DNA of 64,000 bases from Callorhinus ursinus (lineage: Eukaryota > Chordata > Mammalia > Carnivora > Otariidae): the NCBI RefSeq assembly GCF_003265705.1, contig NW_020313044.1, positions 6,631,454 through 6,695,453 on the forward strand. The letters run 5' to 3'. The notes below the pieces were generated by a model, which did no database searches, was not told the DNA's origin, and saw nothing but the letters and a program-made list of their open reading frames with translations. A program made the position numbers and the translations under genes. Position 1 is the stretch's first letter, and every line of letters starts with the position of its first letter. This document shows positions 1-12,181 of the stretch, piece after piece.

Positions 1-34
1 GAAATCAAGTGAAGGTGTCTTTATTCACACAAGT
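1..34. repeat. Left arm of an inverted repeat, cut by the window edge
   Basis: The reverse complement of these bases matches 760-793 at 32 of 34 positions (mismatches at two sites). The other arm lies inside the MLT1-like LTR at 430-945. The match runs right up to base 1, so the arm may continue outside the window. It is either a second LTR copy in opposite orientation or a local inverted duplication. Confidence 0.7.
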
Positions 35-222
35 AACATCATCAATAAATGATAATTAATTGAACATTGACCAGTACCATCATTGTGCCCTAGCCCCTAC
101 TAATTCTCTTTCTTTTCCTACTCATCTCTCCTTTTCAGTCCCTTTGATTTCTATATTATTGCCCCAATCTCACATCATTTTCTTTATTGAGATTCCCTTG
201 GCCATGGGGAATATATATCAGT

Positions 223-425
223 TAGAGCATGAACTCTGGAGTTAGTTATACATTCACCTGGCTCTCAGCAAAAGCAGATGTCCACAATGTGATGTTGAGC
301 AAATCATTGAACTTTCTACTGTTCAGTTTTCTTTTACTTTAAATTTGAGATAATGCTGACTATCTAACTTGGGATACTATGAGAATTAAATTAGATAATT
401 ATGTAAAATGCCTATCATAGTTTCT
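223..425 (+). repeat. MIR relic, sense
   Basis: The layout follows the ancient tRNA-derived MIR SINE: 'gagcatgaactctggagtt' start, then a 'gttgagcaaatcattgaac' core, a T-rich 'cagttttcttttactttaa' part and a 'gagaattaaattagataa' tail. Heavily diverged; ends are approximate. Confidence 0.65.
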
Positions 426-429
426 AGAG

Positions 430-945
430 GTGACTGCAGCAATATCTTCCATCCTCTATGTCCTTTCACAATGTGACCAGCTACTCTGACATCAAGAGGT
501 GGGGTTCATGTCCTCTCTGTGACTTGTGATTACTTTGGCCACAGAATACGGTGGAATGATGCTTTGTGACTTCCAAGGCTAGGTCATGAAAGGCACTGCA
601 GCTTCTGCCTTGTATGCTGGGATACTCCCTCTTGGAGCACCGAGTTACCATGGAAAAATCCCGGTTACCCTAGGGAAGCCCAGGTACATGGATAGACCAC
701 AAGTAGGTGCCTGTCAAAAGCTCTAGCTGAAGTCCCAGCCAACAGCCATATTGACTGCCAGTTGTGTGAATAAAGACATCTTCACTTGATTTCAGTTCCC
801 AGCAATCAAGTTTTCCTAGCTGAAGATCCAGCCATTATGAAGCACAGAAAAACTTTTCCCACTATGCCATTTGACTTGTAGAATCTATGAATATGATAAA
901 TGGTTGTTTTAAGCCGATTGTGGGATAGTTAGTTATTAGTAATAA
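430..945 (+). mobile_element. MLT1-type LTR (ERVL-MaLR), solo, sense
   Basis: The order of landmarks fits a MaLR LTR: 'tttggccacagaatacggtg', 'ctcttggagcaccgagttac', 'agtcccagccaacagccata', and near the end 'aaatggttgttttaagcc', where the family has its AATAAA and TGTTTTAAGCC block. No internal region or second LTR is visible, so it is a solo LTR. Its subfamily is not assigned. Confidence 0.65.
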
Positions 946-1339
946 CTGCAACAATTTTCAATAAACTTTAGCCATTATTGCCATGATTATGATTAGTATT
1001 ATTACCTCTGTCACAGGATAATTTATACATAGTACATTACCAGCAAACCAATAAAAACAAACCAATCTTACTGATCGTGAACGTACATAAAGTCTAGGAG
1101 GCGTTGTAGAACATGACTTTATTTCCTTACTAAATCAGTGTTTTTGTAAGTGGGCATCCAAGAGTGCCTTCTCTCACAAGCCTTCCTAACACTTCTCTAA
1201 TTTTCCTGCCATCTTTTTTGCCAACTGCCTCTCTCCCAATCCACCCAGGGTTCCAGCTTTGGTCTGGAGAATGGTGCCTGGGCTATTTCCATGCTCAATG
1301 ACTGACCTCAGGAGGAGGCTTGTGAATTTCAGATTCTTC
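946..1339. other. Unique AT-rich stretch
   Basis: No recognisable repeat or coding frame. The first 130 bases are rich in ATT/TTA words; from about 1170 the sequence becomes pyrimidine-rich ('ctctcccaatccacccaggg'). Confidence 0.5.
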
Positions 1340-2235
1340 ATCTGAGGCATAAATATTTATTGAGCTCCTATTACAAGGTATTGGGAACACAACAATGGAT
1401 AAAACAGACCAACAATCTTGCTGTTATGGAGCTTACATTCTAGTTTGGAGAGTCATACTCTGGTTTGAGCCAAAGAAATAACTGAAATCTATGGTATGGT
1501 GGAGGTGGGTAAGTACTAGGAAAAGCATAAAGCTGAGAATGGAGAAAGGGAGTGTTGGGGGCAGTGCTGCCATTTTAGAGAGGGTAGCTGAAGGTGACCT
1601 CATTGAGAAGATGGAATTTCAGTAAAGTCCTGAAACAGGCAAATGAGACATCCTTATGGATAGCTAAAGAATGTATTTTATGCAGAAGGGCCAGGAAGAG
1701 CAAAGGCCTGAGGTGGAGTAGGCATGAGTGTTCAAGGAGCAGCAAGAAGGCCACTGTGGCTGAAGCAGGAACTTGGCAGGAAAAGCAGAGAGGCAAGTGG
1801 GCTACATGGGGTCAACTCTTATAGGACATTGTTAGGACCTTGATTTTGATTCTGAGATAAGAGAGCAATGGAAGGTTTTGGACAGAGAAATAATATCATC
1901 TGACTTTCGTATTCACAGACTCCCTCTGACAGTTGTGTTGAAAATAGCCTGCAGAGAGACAAGGTTGAAAGCAGGGAGGTCAGCGAGGAGGCCACTGCAA
2001 TTATTTGGGCAGGGTGGAGTATGACTTGGGCCTTAGTACTAGCAATGAAGAAGGTGAGAAAGGGCCTCCAGCTTTGCTGATGAATTGGATGAGTCCAAGG
2101 TGCCTTCATGGTTTTCGTTCCAAAATTAGAAGCATTTAATGACCATTTCTGAAAGAGGGAAGACTATTAGAGAGAAATCTCAATTTTGGAAATGTTGAGA
2201 TTGAGATGTCTATTAATTTCCCCAGTGGAAGAACC
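1340..2235 (+). repeat. Ancient interspersed repeat, copy A, sense (family not assigned)
   Basis: Starts with 'aaatatttattgagctccta' and 'tggagcttacattctagt', continues through 'agcaaaggcctgaggtgga' and 'gaccttgattttgattctga', and ends near 'gagattgagatgtctattaa'. This word order recurs at 10,690-11,465 and partly at 49,990-50,250, which shows that it is a dispersed family. Open frames inside it on both strands (up to 96 codons) show no known domain. Confidence 0.6.
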
Positions 2236-2239
2236 TTTT

Positions 2240-2655
2240 TAAAACTAAATATTGCCTGCCTCTCTTAACAAAAAAACTGTGTTATAATGTTTAATAATGA
2301 TTAATAAAGTTTTTGACAAATAGTAATTGATCACTGTTAGTTTTATTAATTATTATATATCTATATATGTTTTAAAATGGTTTCACTTCTTTCACTTTTC
2401 CCTCTGCCCTTAATAAGTGACTGCATTTTAAATTGAGGAAATAGTAAAGTTATGAAATGGAAATATTCAGGATGTCTGGGGAAACAGCCAGTTCCAGTTT
2501 GGCCAGAGCCTGGGATCTGTGTGGAGAAGTTTTGAAACACAAGAGATAAATCTGGAAGGGTCAATTAAAGTAAGGCTTGAAGTTTTGAGTGACAAACTAA
2601 AGATTCTATATTTAAATCAACAGATATGGTCAGGTAGTGAAGGTCAGGTAGTGAA
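2240..2655. other. Unique AT-rich stretch
   Basis: Contains a TA-rich run around 2345-2370 and a short direct repeat 'ggtcaggtagtgaagg' at about 2628 and 2641. No gene signal. Confidence 0.45.
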
Positions 2656-2659
2656 GGAT

Positions 2660-2872
2660 GGTGTTCTGTTTAAAAGGGAGTTCTGGAGCCAAACTACCTG
2701 TTTCCTACTGCATGATATTGGGCAAATTATATAATTTCTCTCTTCTTTAGTTTCTTCATTTGTATAATATTACCAACATCATAGGCTTATGGTGAGCATT
2801 ATGAGATAGGACATGTTCATTATGTAGCTGAAAGCCTGGGAAAACACTAAATGGTTATCATTACTATTATTT
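2660..2872 (+). repeat. MIR relic, sense
   Basis: 'gttctggagccaaactacct' matches the MIR head; 'gatattgggcaaattatata' and 'tttagtttcttcatttgtat' match its core. It ends in ATTATTT. Confidence 0.8.
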
Positions 2873-5535
2873 GAAGAGAACAGAGTGGTTTATTTGCAAG
2901 TAGCAGAAACAAAAGACAACACTTTCAGTGTTATTTTATAGCTAAACTGGGCATGGTGATACATTTTGAGTAAGACAGCCATAAAATGTGGTATTTAAGA
3001 CCTCTTCTCCAATCCCTAAACATTTGGTTTTTAACCAAGAATTTCCTGACCATTATTTATTCAGTGAGCTTCTAGCTGGAGGTAACTTTAAGAATTTCTA
3101 TGCAAAGTGGCGTATGCAGATACAACTTACATATACTGGCATGCCACTGGCGCTTGTGGTTTGTGATATATCAATATAGTGCATGAGTAAATCTATTCCT
3201 AAAACATTGAAGGTACATGAGTTTTTGTACATTGAATAACTTAAGCAAAAAATGAGGTCTTTCTTTAGAAAAATGCTAGCATTAATTTATTTTCGATATG
3301 TAAAAGAGACTGCCACCCCCATTTAGCATCTTTTTAAATCCAAGTATTCATTTATTTGGGTGGGCAAAAGGCTGTACGAACAATATCTACTGAATAGCAC
3401 GATGGAGAGGCTACCAAAAGCCAAATCTGAGTAAACCTTGATTTTTTTTCCTCTTCTGCCTTTTCATTTTTAATTTCTACCTGTCATTATTAATTTTCAG
3501 TGTGTCACTTTTCTCTAGGTACAAACTTTGGACAGGTGGCTTTAATGCTTTTCATGAAAACTCCAAGTAGGTGAATACTAAATAGGAATGTCACTTCCTT
3601 AGAAAAAGTCAATGAGCCAAGGTATTCACCTTTGATGAGTATGGGCTAGGATGACAATGGCATCTGCAGCCTCACAAGTGAGTTTTTCTCTCAGTGGGGT
3701 TCAACCTGATGACAAAGAATCAGACCACTGAATTCTTCGGATTTCAGGGTGATGAGGAGGCTCACGTCAAAAAACCTTAATAGAAGATCTTGCTGGAAAA
3801 GACATGCAACCAGATCATGCTACATTAGGCAAGCCTAGGGGTAGAGGATGTGTCAGTTTCATCCACTCTGTCCCTAACTCAGGGATTAGAGCACAAATGG
3901 CACAGTCTCAGCCGCTTCTTTTTTCTCACCTTGTTTTGTCTTGTTTTTCTCCTCCCCATGCCTACATTTTCCTTCCTCATGGTGAGTGGATGTCCCTAAT
4001 ATTAGGAATTAATTTGGTCAATAACCAACAGGAACTCAGTAGGTCATTTGTATGACCTACTGTTTCAAGCCACACCTGCCATTTCTAGTTCTCTTCACAA
4101 ACAGGATAAAGTGTAATATAGATGCATCCTTCTGGGAGGGGATCACCAATTATATCCAGGATATTCTATGTATGGTCATCTTGCCGTGTGCCACACTGAG
4201 CTCCTTTTCATTGTCATCTTTATCTCTAAGCCAGCATGTTTTCTCCTCCCGCTCCATCACTTACGAGTAGATCTCTATCTAGCAGTATCATATATTTATA
4301 TAGTATATCATTATATATTACAGATAGATATCCTATGTATCATTCCTCTTCTAGTCACACAGTATTGGAATCTGGGTATCAGTAAGCATTTTTTAAAAAT
4401 TATAATTTTAAAATGAAAATATGAAAATGAGAGCTGTGTAATGAATCCCATATTGGGGACTATGATACTTCATGGGTTCTTGTGTCTTTGTGAAGTCCAG
4501 AATTGTGACTAGCACAAAGCAGGTCTATTATACAAGTTCGCTCATCAAGCTGATTGCCTATTTGTTAAATTTATTTCTGTCTTCAAAAATAGGGAACAGG
4601 TTTGTATAATTTCATCCCTTGGACCCCTCCCCCCATTTTTTGTTGTTGTTCAAAAATGAACTTGTTGCAGACTTATAGCTATAGAAAATAACAGAATCAG
4701 ATTTTTGTTTTTTGGGGGTTTTTTAGAGAGGAGCGCTTGGGCATCTTTCTCTCATTTTCTAAAGATGTTCTGCCTGTCAACAGGAGAGAGATTTATAGCA
4801 GACTTTTTCTTCTACTAAAAAAAGTGTCTTTTATTACAAGCTGAGATAGCGGCTATTTGAAAGTACTTGACCCTGAGAGATTAAATGCCTCTAAGAGAGG
4901 GGAAAAACATACGTGCACCAAGACCAAATTCAATGCTAATGAAATCTGGAAGTTTGTTTTAGAATGGGAAATTTACAAAACAGTTTTTTCATATAAAAGC
5001 TCCTGGGTTTTTTTTTTTTTTTCAGGGTTTAAAAAAAAGGAGGTTTGTTGTCTGTGTGTTTTTACTAAATCACCATCACATTGATTTCCATGTGAGACTT
5101 GAGGAAGAAGTAGGCAGCTGATTATGGGTATCTCTAGGATAACAACCTGTTGTTTACCCACCGGTGTATCTGAGGCCTGTGAAGGTCTCTGAAGAAAACC
5201 AATCTGGTTGGCAAATGCATATTCTAATGTGCATTATATTCACTTTCCTTGAGATGGAGAGTAAACTGGCAACCCGACCAGAATACCTTCTTCCTTCTAT
5301 TTGAATGTATTAACTCTCACCCCAATTACTTTCTGATAATTGAGTGAAGAGGCCAGATTGCTTTTGACTTTGGAAAAAATGTAGTTCCTGGAGCTCAAAG
5401 TGATTTCAATTCTAAAATCATTTCGTTTTGCTTCAGACAATTGATGGACATACAAAACTACCAACATTCAGCAAAGAGGAAACCCTAAACCAGTCGTAGG
5501 ATTTTGAGCAAATGAAAACTTTAGAAAATGTCTCA
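2873..5535. other. Long unique stretch
   Basis: About 2.7 kb with no repeat I can place. Features: a TA-rich segment at 4285-4330, T/G runs at 4640-4735 and a T15 run near 5009. Open frames at 3804-4055 (83 codons) and 4052-4270 (72 codons) overlap by a few bases but have no domain or splice context and are probably chance. Confidence 0.45.
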
Positions 5536-5539
5536 CTCT

Positions 5540-5650
5540 CATACAGATGATAAAATGGAGATTTGGATAAATTAAGTGACTTGGTGAGGTCATCCAGCTA
5601 TTTAGTGGCAGAATTAGATCTCTAAAAGTGGGTTTCTGGATCATGCACAA
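5540..5650 (-). repeat. MIR relic, antisense
   Basis: 'gatgataaaatggagattt', 'taagtgacttggtgaggtca' and 'tagtggcagaattagatctc' follow the reverse-complemented MIR core. Confidence 0.7.
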
Positions 5651-7357
5651 TCATGCTGGGAGATATTAATACTGTAAATGCCAGGCCCATATTGTATCCA
5701 TTTTTTTGTTCCCAGAAATTGTACTGGAATGCTTTCAACCCTCCATTGGATAAAATATGATTATGGCCATTATGTTGCTATTACCTGAGTTTGATCCAGG
5801 CATTTCAGATCTAGATTTTCCTTTCTTAAATTCCAACTCTATTCTTCACTGATCAGAAATTGCCTATGGGAATAGGTAACAGCATCATTTAAACAACAAC
5901 AACAAAAAAGTACAAGATGGTTCTTTGCAGGGATACAAACATCATATTCTACATTTTATTCCTATTACTTGGAGTCTAAAACCAAAGAAACTCTTCAATT
6001 ATTCTAAACACTGTGACTTTAGCCAAAACAATTGACTTCTGTGGGCCTCTCTTTTTTTTTTTTATTTGAAAACAAAACAAAACAAATAAACCAAGGAGAT
6101 TGCAAAGTCTGGTCCTGAGAGAAAGACTGTCAGATTATCTGTTTGGGGTAAATCTGTTTGGGGTTCCACAAACAGAATCATCCCTAGGTTAGCTTATAGG
6201 AACAGAGAATAAATTTACATCCACAAGTTCATTATTTCCTGTGCTGCATTAAGAAGCACAAGATCAGGGAAGACGAGCAGCTAAGACATCCAGAAAGTCC
6301 CACAGGAGTCTTTTAATAGTGGGAGTCTGTCTGCCTGAGTTCCCCCGAGGCTGGGTGGAGAGGGTGCATTTTTAAGACCACTACCAAAGCAACAAGAAGT
6401 CCTAAAAGGTCTAGTGATCCTAAGTGGCAGTTTTGGGACCATTTATCATGTTGCTAGAGGAAATTTCTTGTTTACTAGAAATTTTAGGACTTTAATACTA
6501 TTGCATGTGACTAATATGAACCATCAGTAAGATTGTATGTTTAATAAAGTAGAGGTTCAGATGGTAAGTGTGATCAAGATCCTCCATACAGAAACTGAAA
6601 AGGTGTTTATTGATATCTTAAAATCTTCAAGCTATTAATAATCTTTTTGAGTGTGGAGTAGTGAGAAATCAGAATATGCAAGGTGAATAGTGGGGCAAAA
6701 ATTTTGCCTTTTTTAAAGTAATATGTAAGTCATAATTACTAAGATATATTTTGTGTCTCATTTATCAGTCTACTTTATATTTGAGTTATTTGTACATATA
6801 TCTGCATCCCTTCCAAGTTCTAAGTTCTTAGAGGGTAGGGGTATTTGTAGAATTTACCCTGATATTCCCCAAAGCACAATATTGAACAACTGAACTCAAG
6901 GAATTGTTTACTTTCCAAAGTGCTCCTGCCACCACCCACAATAGAGCCACAATTTAATAGAACTGTAAGGTAAATGTTCATGAATCGTGAAACTAATTGT
7001 TTTTCAGGTGCGAGGTAGGACCTATTCACTTGAGGACGCCTATAGCTAGTGAGCAACTGGCACCAACATGTTTGTTTCAAGTTCGCAAATCCTAAAATAA
7101 TTTCAAATGACCATTTCTTTTTTTTTTACTCCATGGAGTATTCAGCAGAGGTTTAAGCATAGTTTTTTATTAGACTCTTGGGAGTTAGCTTGTCACGATG
7201 AATGGTCTGCTGTTTGGCACCCACTTTACCTGAATGACATAACATCATATATCCATATAGCCCCACCAAGCTAGAAGAGCTCTGTAAGACCTAGATTGCC
7301 TGAAGCTGTTTAGATAATCTATAACCATATTTTCCCCTTGACTATATGTATATCCCT
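5651..7357. other. Unique stretch
   Basis: No repeat family recognised. Holds a T11 run near 6053 followed by an A-rich 'aaaacaaaacaaaacaaat'. The 86-codon minus frame at 6820-7080 has no recognisable motif. Confidence 0.45.
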
Positions 7358-7367
7358 NNNNNNNNNN
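7358..7367. other. 10-N assembly gap
   Basis: Ten N between 'tatatgtatatccct' and 'atatatcaaacc'. The TA-rich flanks suggest that a short AT repeat was left unresolved. Confidence 0.95.
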
Positions 7368-7804
7368 ATATATCAAACCTTCAGTAAGTACCTGTACACT
7401 GTAGTTCTTGCCCTCATGGTATCATGGTTTGATCATAGGTATTTATCATGTTATTTAAGTTTTAATCACTAGAAAAATATATAGTGAACACTCTAAATAT
7501 ACCCTAAAAGTACATGTATAAAAGGTGCTAATAAGCCTTGTGCACAAGGACTTTTCATTCAGCTGAGGAGACAATTACCTAGTATGGTTAAGTGTATAAC
7601 TAATGAGTCGTGATTAAAACAATAAATAACACAAGAGATAATACATGGTTGTATACGGTTGCCATGAAATTAAAATAGACCTTAAATGCAATGTGCATAA
7701 ATTTCATAGGAGAAAGTGATTGCAGTTGCTAAAGGTCCTTATGTCCTTCATCCACTGACAGAGATTTCAATTCAAAATGAGCAAAATTAGAAAGTTACTC
7801 CTGT
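7368..7804. other. Unique AT-rich stretch
   Basis: Nothing recognisable between the gap and the MIR at 7805. TATA-like words at 7475-7520 occur without other promoter signals. Confidence 0.45.
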
Positions 7805-8035
7805 TTCTTGAGCACTTATTACTTTCAGGCTTTCTATTGCTATATGCCTTTTACACCTGATTTCATTTCCCCTGCATGACTACATGTATTCAGTGCTATT
7901 ATACCCATTTTAGAGATGAGGAAACAGAAATAAGATTTAGTCATTTACCTACAGAGAGATGACACTAAGTGGTGAAGCTGGACTCAAATCCAAGTCTTTC
8001 TGTCTCAAAGCCCTGTTCTTTTACCATGCCACATT
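7805..8035 (-). repeat. MIR relic, antisense
   Basis: 'cccattttagagatgaggaa' and 'aagtggtgaagctggactca' are the reverse-complemented MIR core and tRNA-like part; it ends near 'gttcttttaccatgcc'. Confidence 0.85.
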
Positions 8036-10689
8036 CCTACCTGAAAACTTTCGGTGAACTTTTGAAGCAGGTACTATGATTATCATTATGAGAATAGTTA
8101 ATGGGTTAGCAGGTTAGACATGAGCACAGATGCTGCCTGATGAGTATCAAAGTGAGATGCTCTTCTAAACAAATGGTATATTTTATTTCATTTTCTATAG
8201 TCCCTGAAGGATTTTGATGCCATTTCTAAATGTGGGGGATTCTGAGACAACCTACAGAACCAATAGCTGAACACAAAGATATGCCCATGTGCAGACCTTG
8301 TAACTAGCTTTCTCAATATCCCCCAATCTTGTCTGTTTGCATTGTGCTCAGATAAGTGGCTGAAAATTGGGTATTCCCATTTGTTTGGATTCATCCTTTA
8401 AAGAATGCCTTCCTCTGCAGATAGGATGTGTTTTCTTAGCATATATACTATAACATGCTTTGCATTCAGTGGATGCTCAATAAATATTTGATGTTGGCTC
8501 AGTAGGTGATGGTGATGACACCCTGAGTTGCTTTCTTTTAAGTTAAGATAATTGAGCCCTTTGCCAATCAAACAGAACAAATTAGGTGTCTTGTCAAAAG
8601 CTAGAAAAAATCCTGCAGTCATGAAAAAGTTACTCATTTTAAAATACCAAACATTATAGTATTTTAATGTTTCTTTAGGTTGCCTTACCCACAGGAATTC
8701 AGTAGTTCAATTGTTTTCTATCATGTCATAATGTTCAATACTATGTTGTCAAGGTGATGAATTGGAGGGTGGGACAGGTGTTTACAAATCAGTCCCTAGG
8801 GATTTTGCATTCCATCTTTCCAGCCACCATAAAGTGACAGGCATCTGTTAAGATAACTAGTTGAAAAGCTGAGAAAACTTTGGCACACAAAGGAGAAATA
8901 TGACATAGAGCACCCAGTAGACTGGCCCCACTCCATTCACACAGTCTATGTATGAGGGGACAAGAAGAAATCCCGAACACTAAGGCTGGGTGTGGGTAAC
9001 CTCTCCTGAAGCTCCATGCACAGTATTCACATAACAAGAATCATGGATATGGTCTAGGATGCACCCAGTAATGAGTAGATGGGTGATCACTGACAACATG
9101 CAGTCCTTGACCTGGAAAGAACTCAGCTACGCATGGCTTCTGAGCAGCTAGAAGGGGACCAGCTATCTTCTGAGGAAGAAGAGTTTTCAAAGGTGAAGGA
9201 GTCAAACAAAATCTCAAAAAGATATTATGAACAGAAAAAGAATATCAAGATCTGCAGCCTTCTCAAGGGGTAGTTTCAAGGGCAAGTATCTTGTCTGAAC
9301 CCATTGAAAGGGTCAAGGAGCTTGGTTCTCTTTCAGGAAGAGCAAGACACAGTAAGGCAAATCCTTCCTACTCCTGAAAGCAAGTAATGAAATTATTTAA
9401 TGCCTACCTCCTTCCCAAAGAAAACACAATTATAAGGTCAAGAAAAATGTAAAGAAAGCTATATGGTCATTTGGGCACAATCACAAGTATATAATCAGTG
9501 TAACATGCTAGAAAAGGTGGTTGCCTGTTTCATTTTTTTTTTTTTAAGCTTGGCTTTTGCCTTGACAGTTTTATAATTAATGTCTTATCTTTGACTCTGT
9601 ATTTGCCTTGCTGAAAGAGATCATTATCCTAAGAAAATGTTCTATTCTATTGGAATTATTTCTTAAGTAATTATTAATACCATTCTTGTAAATGGATATA
9701 ATTAACTCATAGACTGGCAGCTTTCTTTGAAATTCTCTCTTTTCTCTTTCCTGAGCTTATTTTAATCTCTGACTGTAACTTGTAAACATCTGTCTAGAAT
9801 TGATGAAATGACCTCATTTGGGTCCCAATCAGCTCAGCAGCAGAGACTGTCATGCTTAGGAACTGAGTGCCACTAATGTAGGGTAAGAATGAAAAAAACT
9901 AAAGAAAGTGTTATAGAGGGAAAACCTCACAGGTAAATCCCACTAAAAATTCCCTTTACAGAAAGTTGGGACTTTAGGAGGGAAATGTTAAAGGAAATAA
10001 TTACTAGAATAACTTATACATGTGATTAAAACACTCAATGTACTGAAAGTATGGTGTTTTCTTAGATTAATTTGAAAAATAATGTGCTAGAGGCTCCCAT
10101 TAAATGTCCTGAAGCCTGCCTACACATATCTGCTTCTAGAAAAGGGTAGAGTTTGACCCAGCATATTACTTCACTCTCTGTACCTCTCTACAGAAGTTCT
10201 TTCATCCAGAGATTTCAAAGTGTCTTTACAAATGTAAATTAACAAGCCTCATCTCTTCTCTCCATAGAGATGGTTCATTTAAGTAACACAGAACCTTACC
10301 AAAATGGCTTACTCAAGGTCACCTGAGAATTCCTTTGTGTAATCTGGAAATGGATATTCAAGTTGTAAAAATACTTTGCAGCCTTATTGAAGATCCAGAC
10401 TATTGTATCCCTTGGCAAGTGCCACTGGAGGGGTGAATAATTTTTAATTTTTACAATGAGGCTCCTACCAGTTGGTCTTTTCACAACCTCACCAAGCTCC
10501 CATGAACCTGGAAACCCAGACTTCAGCCCTTCTCATTCCTGTCTTATCTGTCCCCAAAGCTGAATGTGGACAGAACATTTTTTTAAAGATTTTTATGAAT
10601 CATTTTGATTAAATAAGTACTTGGCGATATTTTCTTTTTTTCCTCCCAAACTCTTCTGTTAGTCCGACGAACAAATGTTTGTTAACCAC
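8036..10689. other. Long unique stretch with one short L2/MIR tail
   Basis: Around 8455-8495, 'ggatgctcaataaatatttg' is the typical L2 or MIR 3' tail. The rest is unassigned. A 14-T run lies at about 9532. Open frames of 62-82 codons on the minus strand (8188-9037) carry no motif. Confidence 0.5.
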
Positions 10690-11465
10690 TTATTTTGTTG
10701 CCTCTCGCTGTCCTGGACACAGGGAACACTACAGTAATGCTCTTCCCTTCATGGGAAAAATAGACAATAAGCAAGAAACAGATACACCATGGTCAGTGCT
10801 ATGAAGATGATAAACATGATGAGCCAGGAAAAAGAAAAAGAAGCAGGAGAGGAAGAAAAGGGAATATGTCAGAGGGGGAGACGAACCATGAGAGATGATG
10901 GACTCTGAAAAACAAACTGAGGGTTCTAGAGGGGAGGGGGGTAGGGGGATGGGTTAGCCTGGTGTTGGGTATTGAGGAGGGCACGTTCTGCATGGAGCAC
11001 TGGGTGTTATGAACAAACAATGAATCATGGAACACTGCATCAAAAACTAATGATGTAATATATGGTGATTAACGTAACAATAAAAAAAGAAAGAAAAAAA
11101 AAAACATGATGAGCCAGGTGAGGTAGGTAGGAGTGGATGAACTAGGGAAGGTCCCTCTAAGCAGGTGACATTTGAACTGAGACCTGGAACATGAGATAAA
11201 TCAGAGTCTTAGAGTACTGGAGGAAGAGTGCTCCAGGCAGAAGGAAAGCAAAAATAAAGACAAGAGCTCCAGGAAAAGAACCTGGCCTATTAGATGATAA
11301 CCAAAGGTTAGTGCACTAAAGTGAATAGCAGGAGGTGTGGCTTCAGAGGAAGGACAGAGCCTGTGGACCATGGGAAGGAGTGTGGTTTTATTCTGACAAC
11401 CGTGAAGGGTTTGAAGCAGATTAGTAACATGATCTATGTTTTAAAACTAGTGAATTGTGGAGAAT
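10690..11465 (+). repeat. Ancient interspersed repeat, copy B, sense, split by an L1
   Basis: Same family as 1340-2235. 'gtcagtgctatgaagatga' lies before the L1 insertion. 'ggtgacatttgaactgagac', 'gtgctccaggcagaaggaaa' and 'ggtttgaagcagattagtaa' lie after it. The insertion at 10,829-11,101 separates the two halves. Confidence 0.6.
10829..11101 (+). mobile_element. 5'-truncated L1, 3' end only, sense
   Basis: A 273-bp carnivore L1 3' UTR, ending 'tatggtgattaacgtaaca' plus an A-rich tail. A perfect 17-bp target duplication, aaacatgatgagccagg, sits at 10,812-10,828 and 11,102-11,118. It includes the G-run block at 10,929-10,953. The minus frame at 10,799-11,035 is a shadow of this UTR. Confidence 0.92.
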
Positions 11466-11513
11466 ATCTTTCCTCTGAAATAATTTTATCTATCTCTACA
11501 TATCACCCACCAA

Positions 11514-11580
11514 AGTTAGACTGGACCTGTTGAACTGCGATCTGTGGTCACTTCGATAAACATTGTAATGAATTATGGGG
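11514..11580 (+). repeat. 67-bp direct duplication, copy 1
   Basis: About 90% identical to 12,115-12,181 in the same orientation, sharing 'gactggacctgttgaactg' and 'gtaatgaattatggg'. The two copies are 601 bp apart and flank the L2 relic. No known repeat family is recognised. Confidence 0.85.
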
Positions 11581-11769
11581 TAGGCTTTCTCATGCCTTCT
11601 AACCAATGAAGAAATATGTAAAGGAAACTGTGTGTTCTTCCTTCATCTTTACTGCACCAAGTTTCCCAAACACTCATGAACGCAAAGTAAAACATTATCT
11701 TAAAAGGGAAAGACCGACAGCTTCTGTAGAGCTGATTCAACAGTTCCTACATTATGGGTTTTGGTCTTG

Positions 11770-12020
11770 CCCTTTTCACTGAGGAACCTGCAGTGTTCCT
11801 TTGTCTCATCTGCCCTCCCTCTCTGTGATTTCTACAGCACAAGGCACAGAGCTATGCATGATTTTATCACTTGCATTGTCACTAAATGCTTCCCTTGCTC
11901 TGATCTGTTTGTGAGCTCTTTGAGGGCTTGAAACTATTTTACCCACCTTTGTTTTTCCAGTGATTATCACAGAGCCAGGTCCAGAGTAGGTGCTCAAAAA
12001 AAGATAGACAGATGAATGAT
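11770..12020 (+). repeat. L2 relic, 3' end, sense
   Basis: 'tttgtctcatctgccctccc', 'tgtgagctctttgagggctt', 'atcacagagccaggtccaga' and 'gtaggtgctcaaaa' follow the L2 3' end in order, finishing with 'gacagatgaatga'. Confidence 0.8.
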
Positions 12021-12114
12021 CAACCTGGTAAGAATATAATGGATTATCCCAAATTAGGACACATTTGAGTGTAAAAGGGAATGTGATAAATGATTTTGCT
12101 GGGACAACAGTATA

Positions 12115-12181
12115 AAGTTGGACTGGACCTGTTGAACTGGGATCTATGGTCACTTTGATAATCACTGTAATGAATTATGGG
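12115..12181 (+). repeat. 67-bp direct duplication, copy 2
   Basis: Partner of 11,514-11,580. The sequence just before it ('gattttgctgggacaacagt') is not shared with copy 1, so the duplicated unit ends sharply here. Confidence 0.85.
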
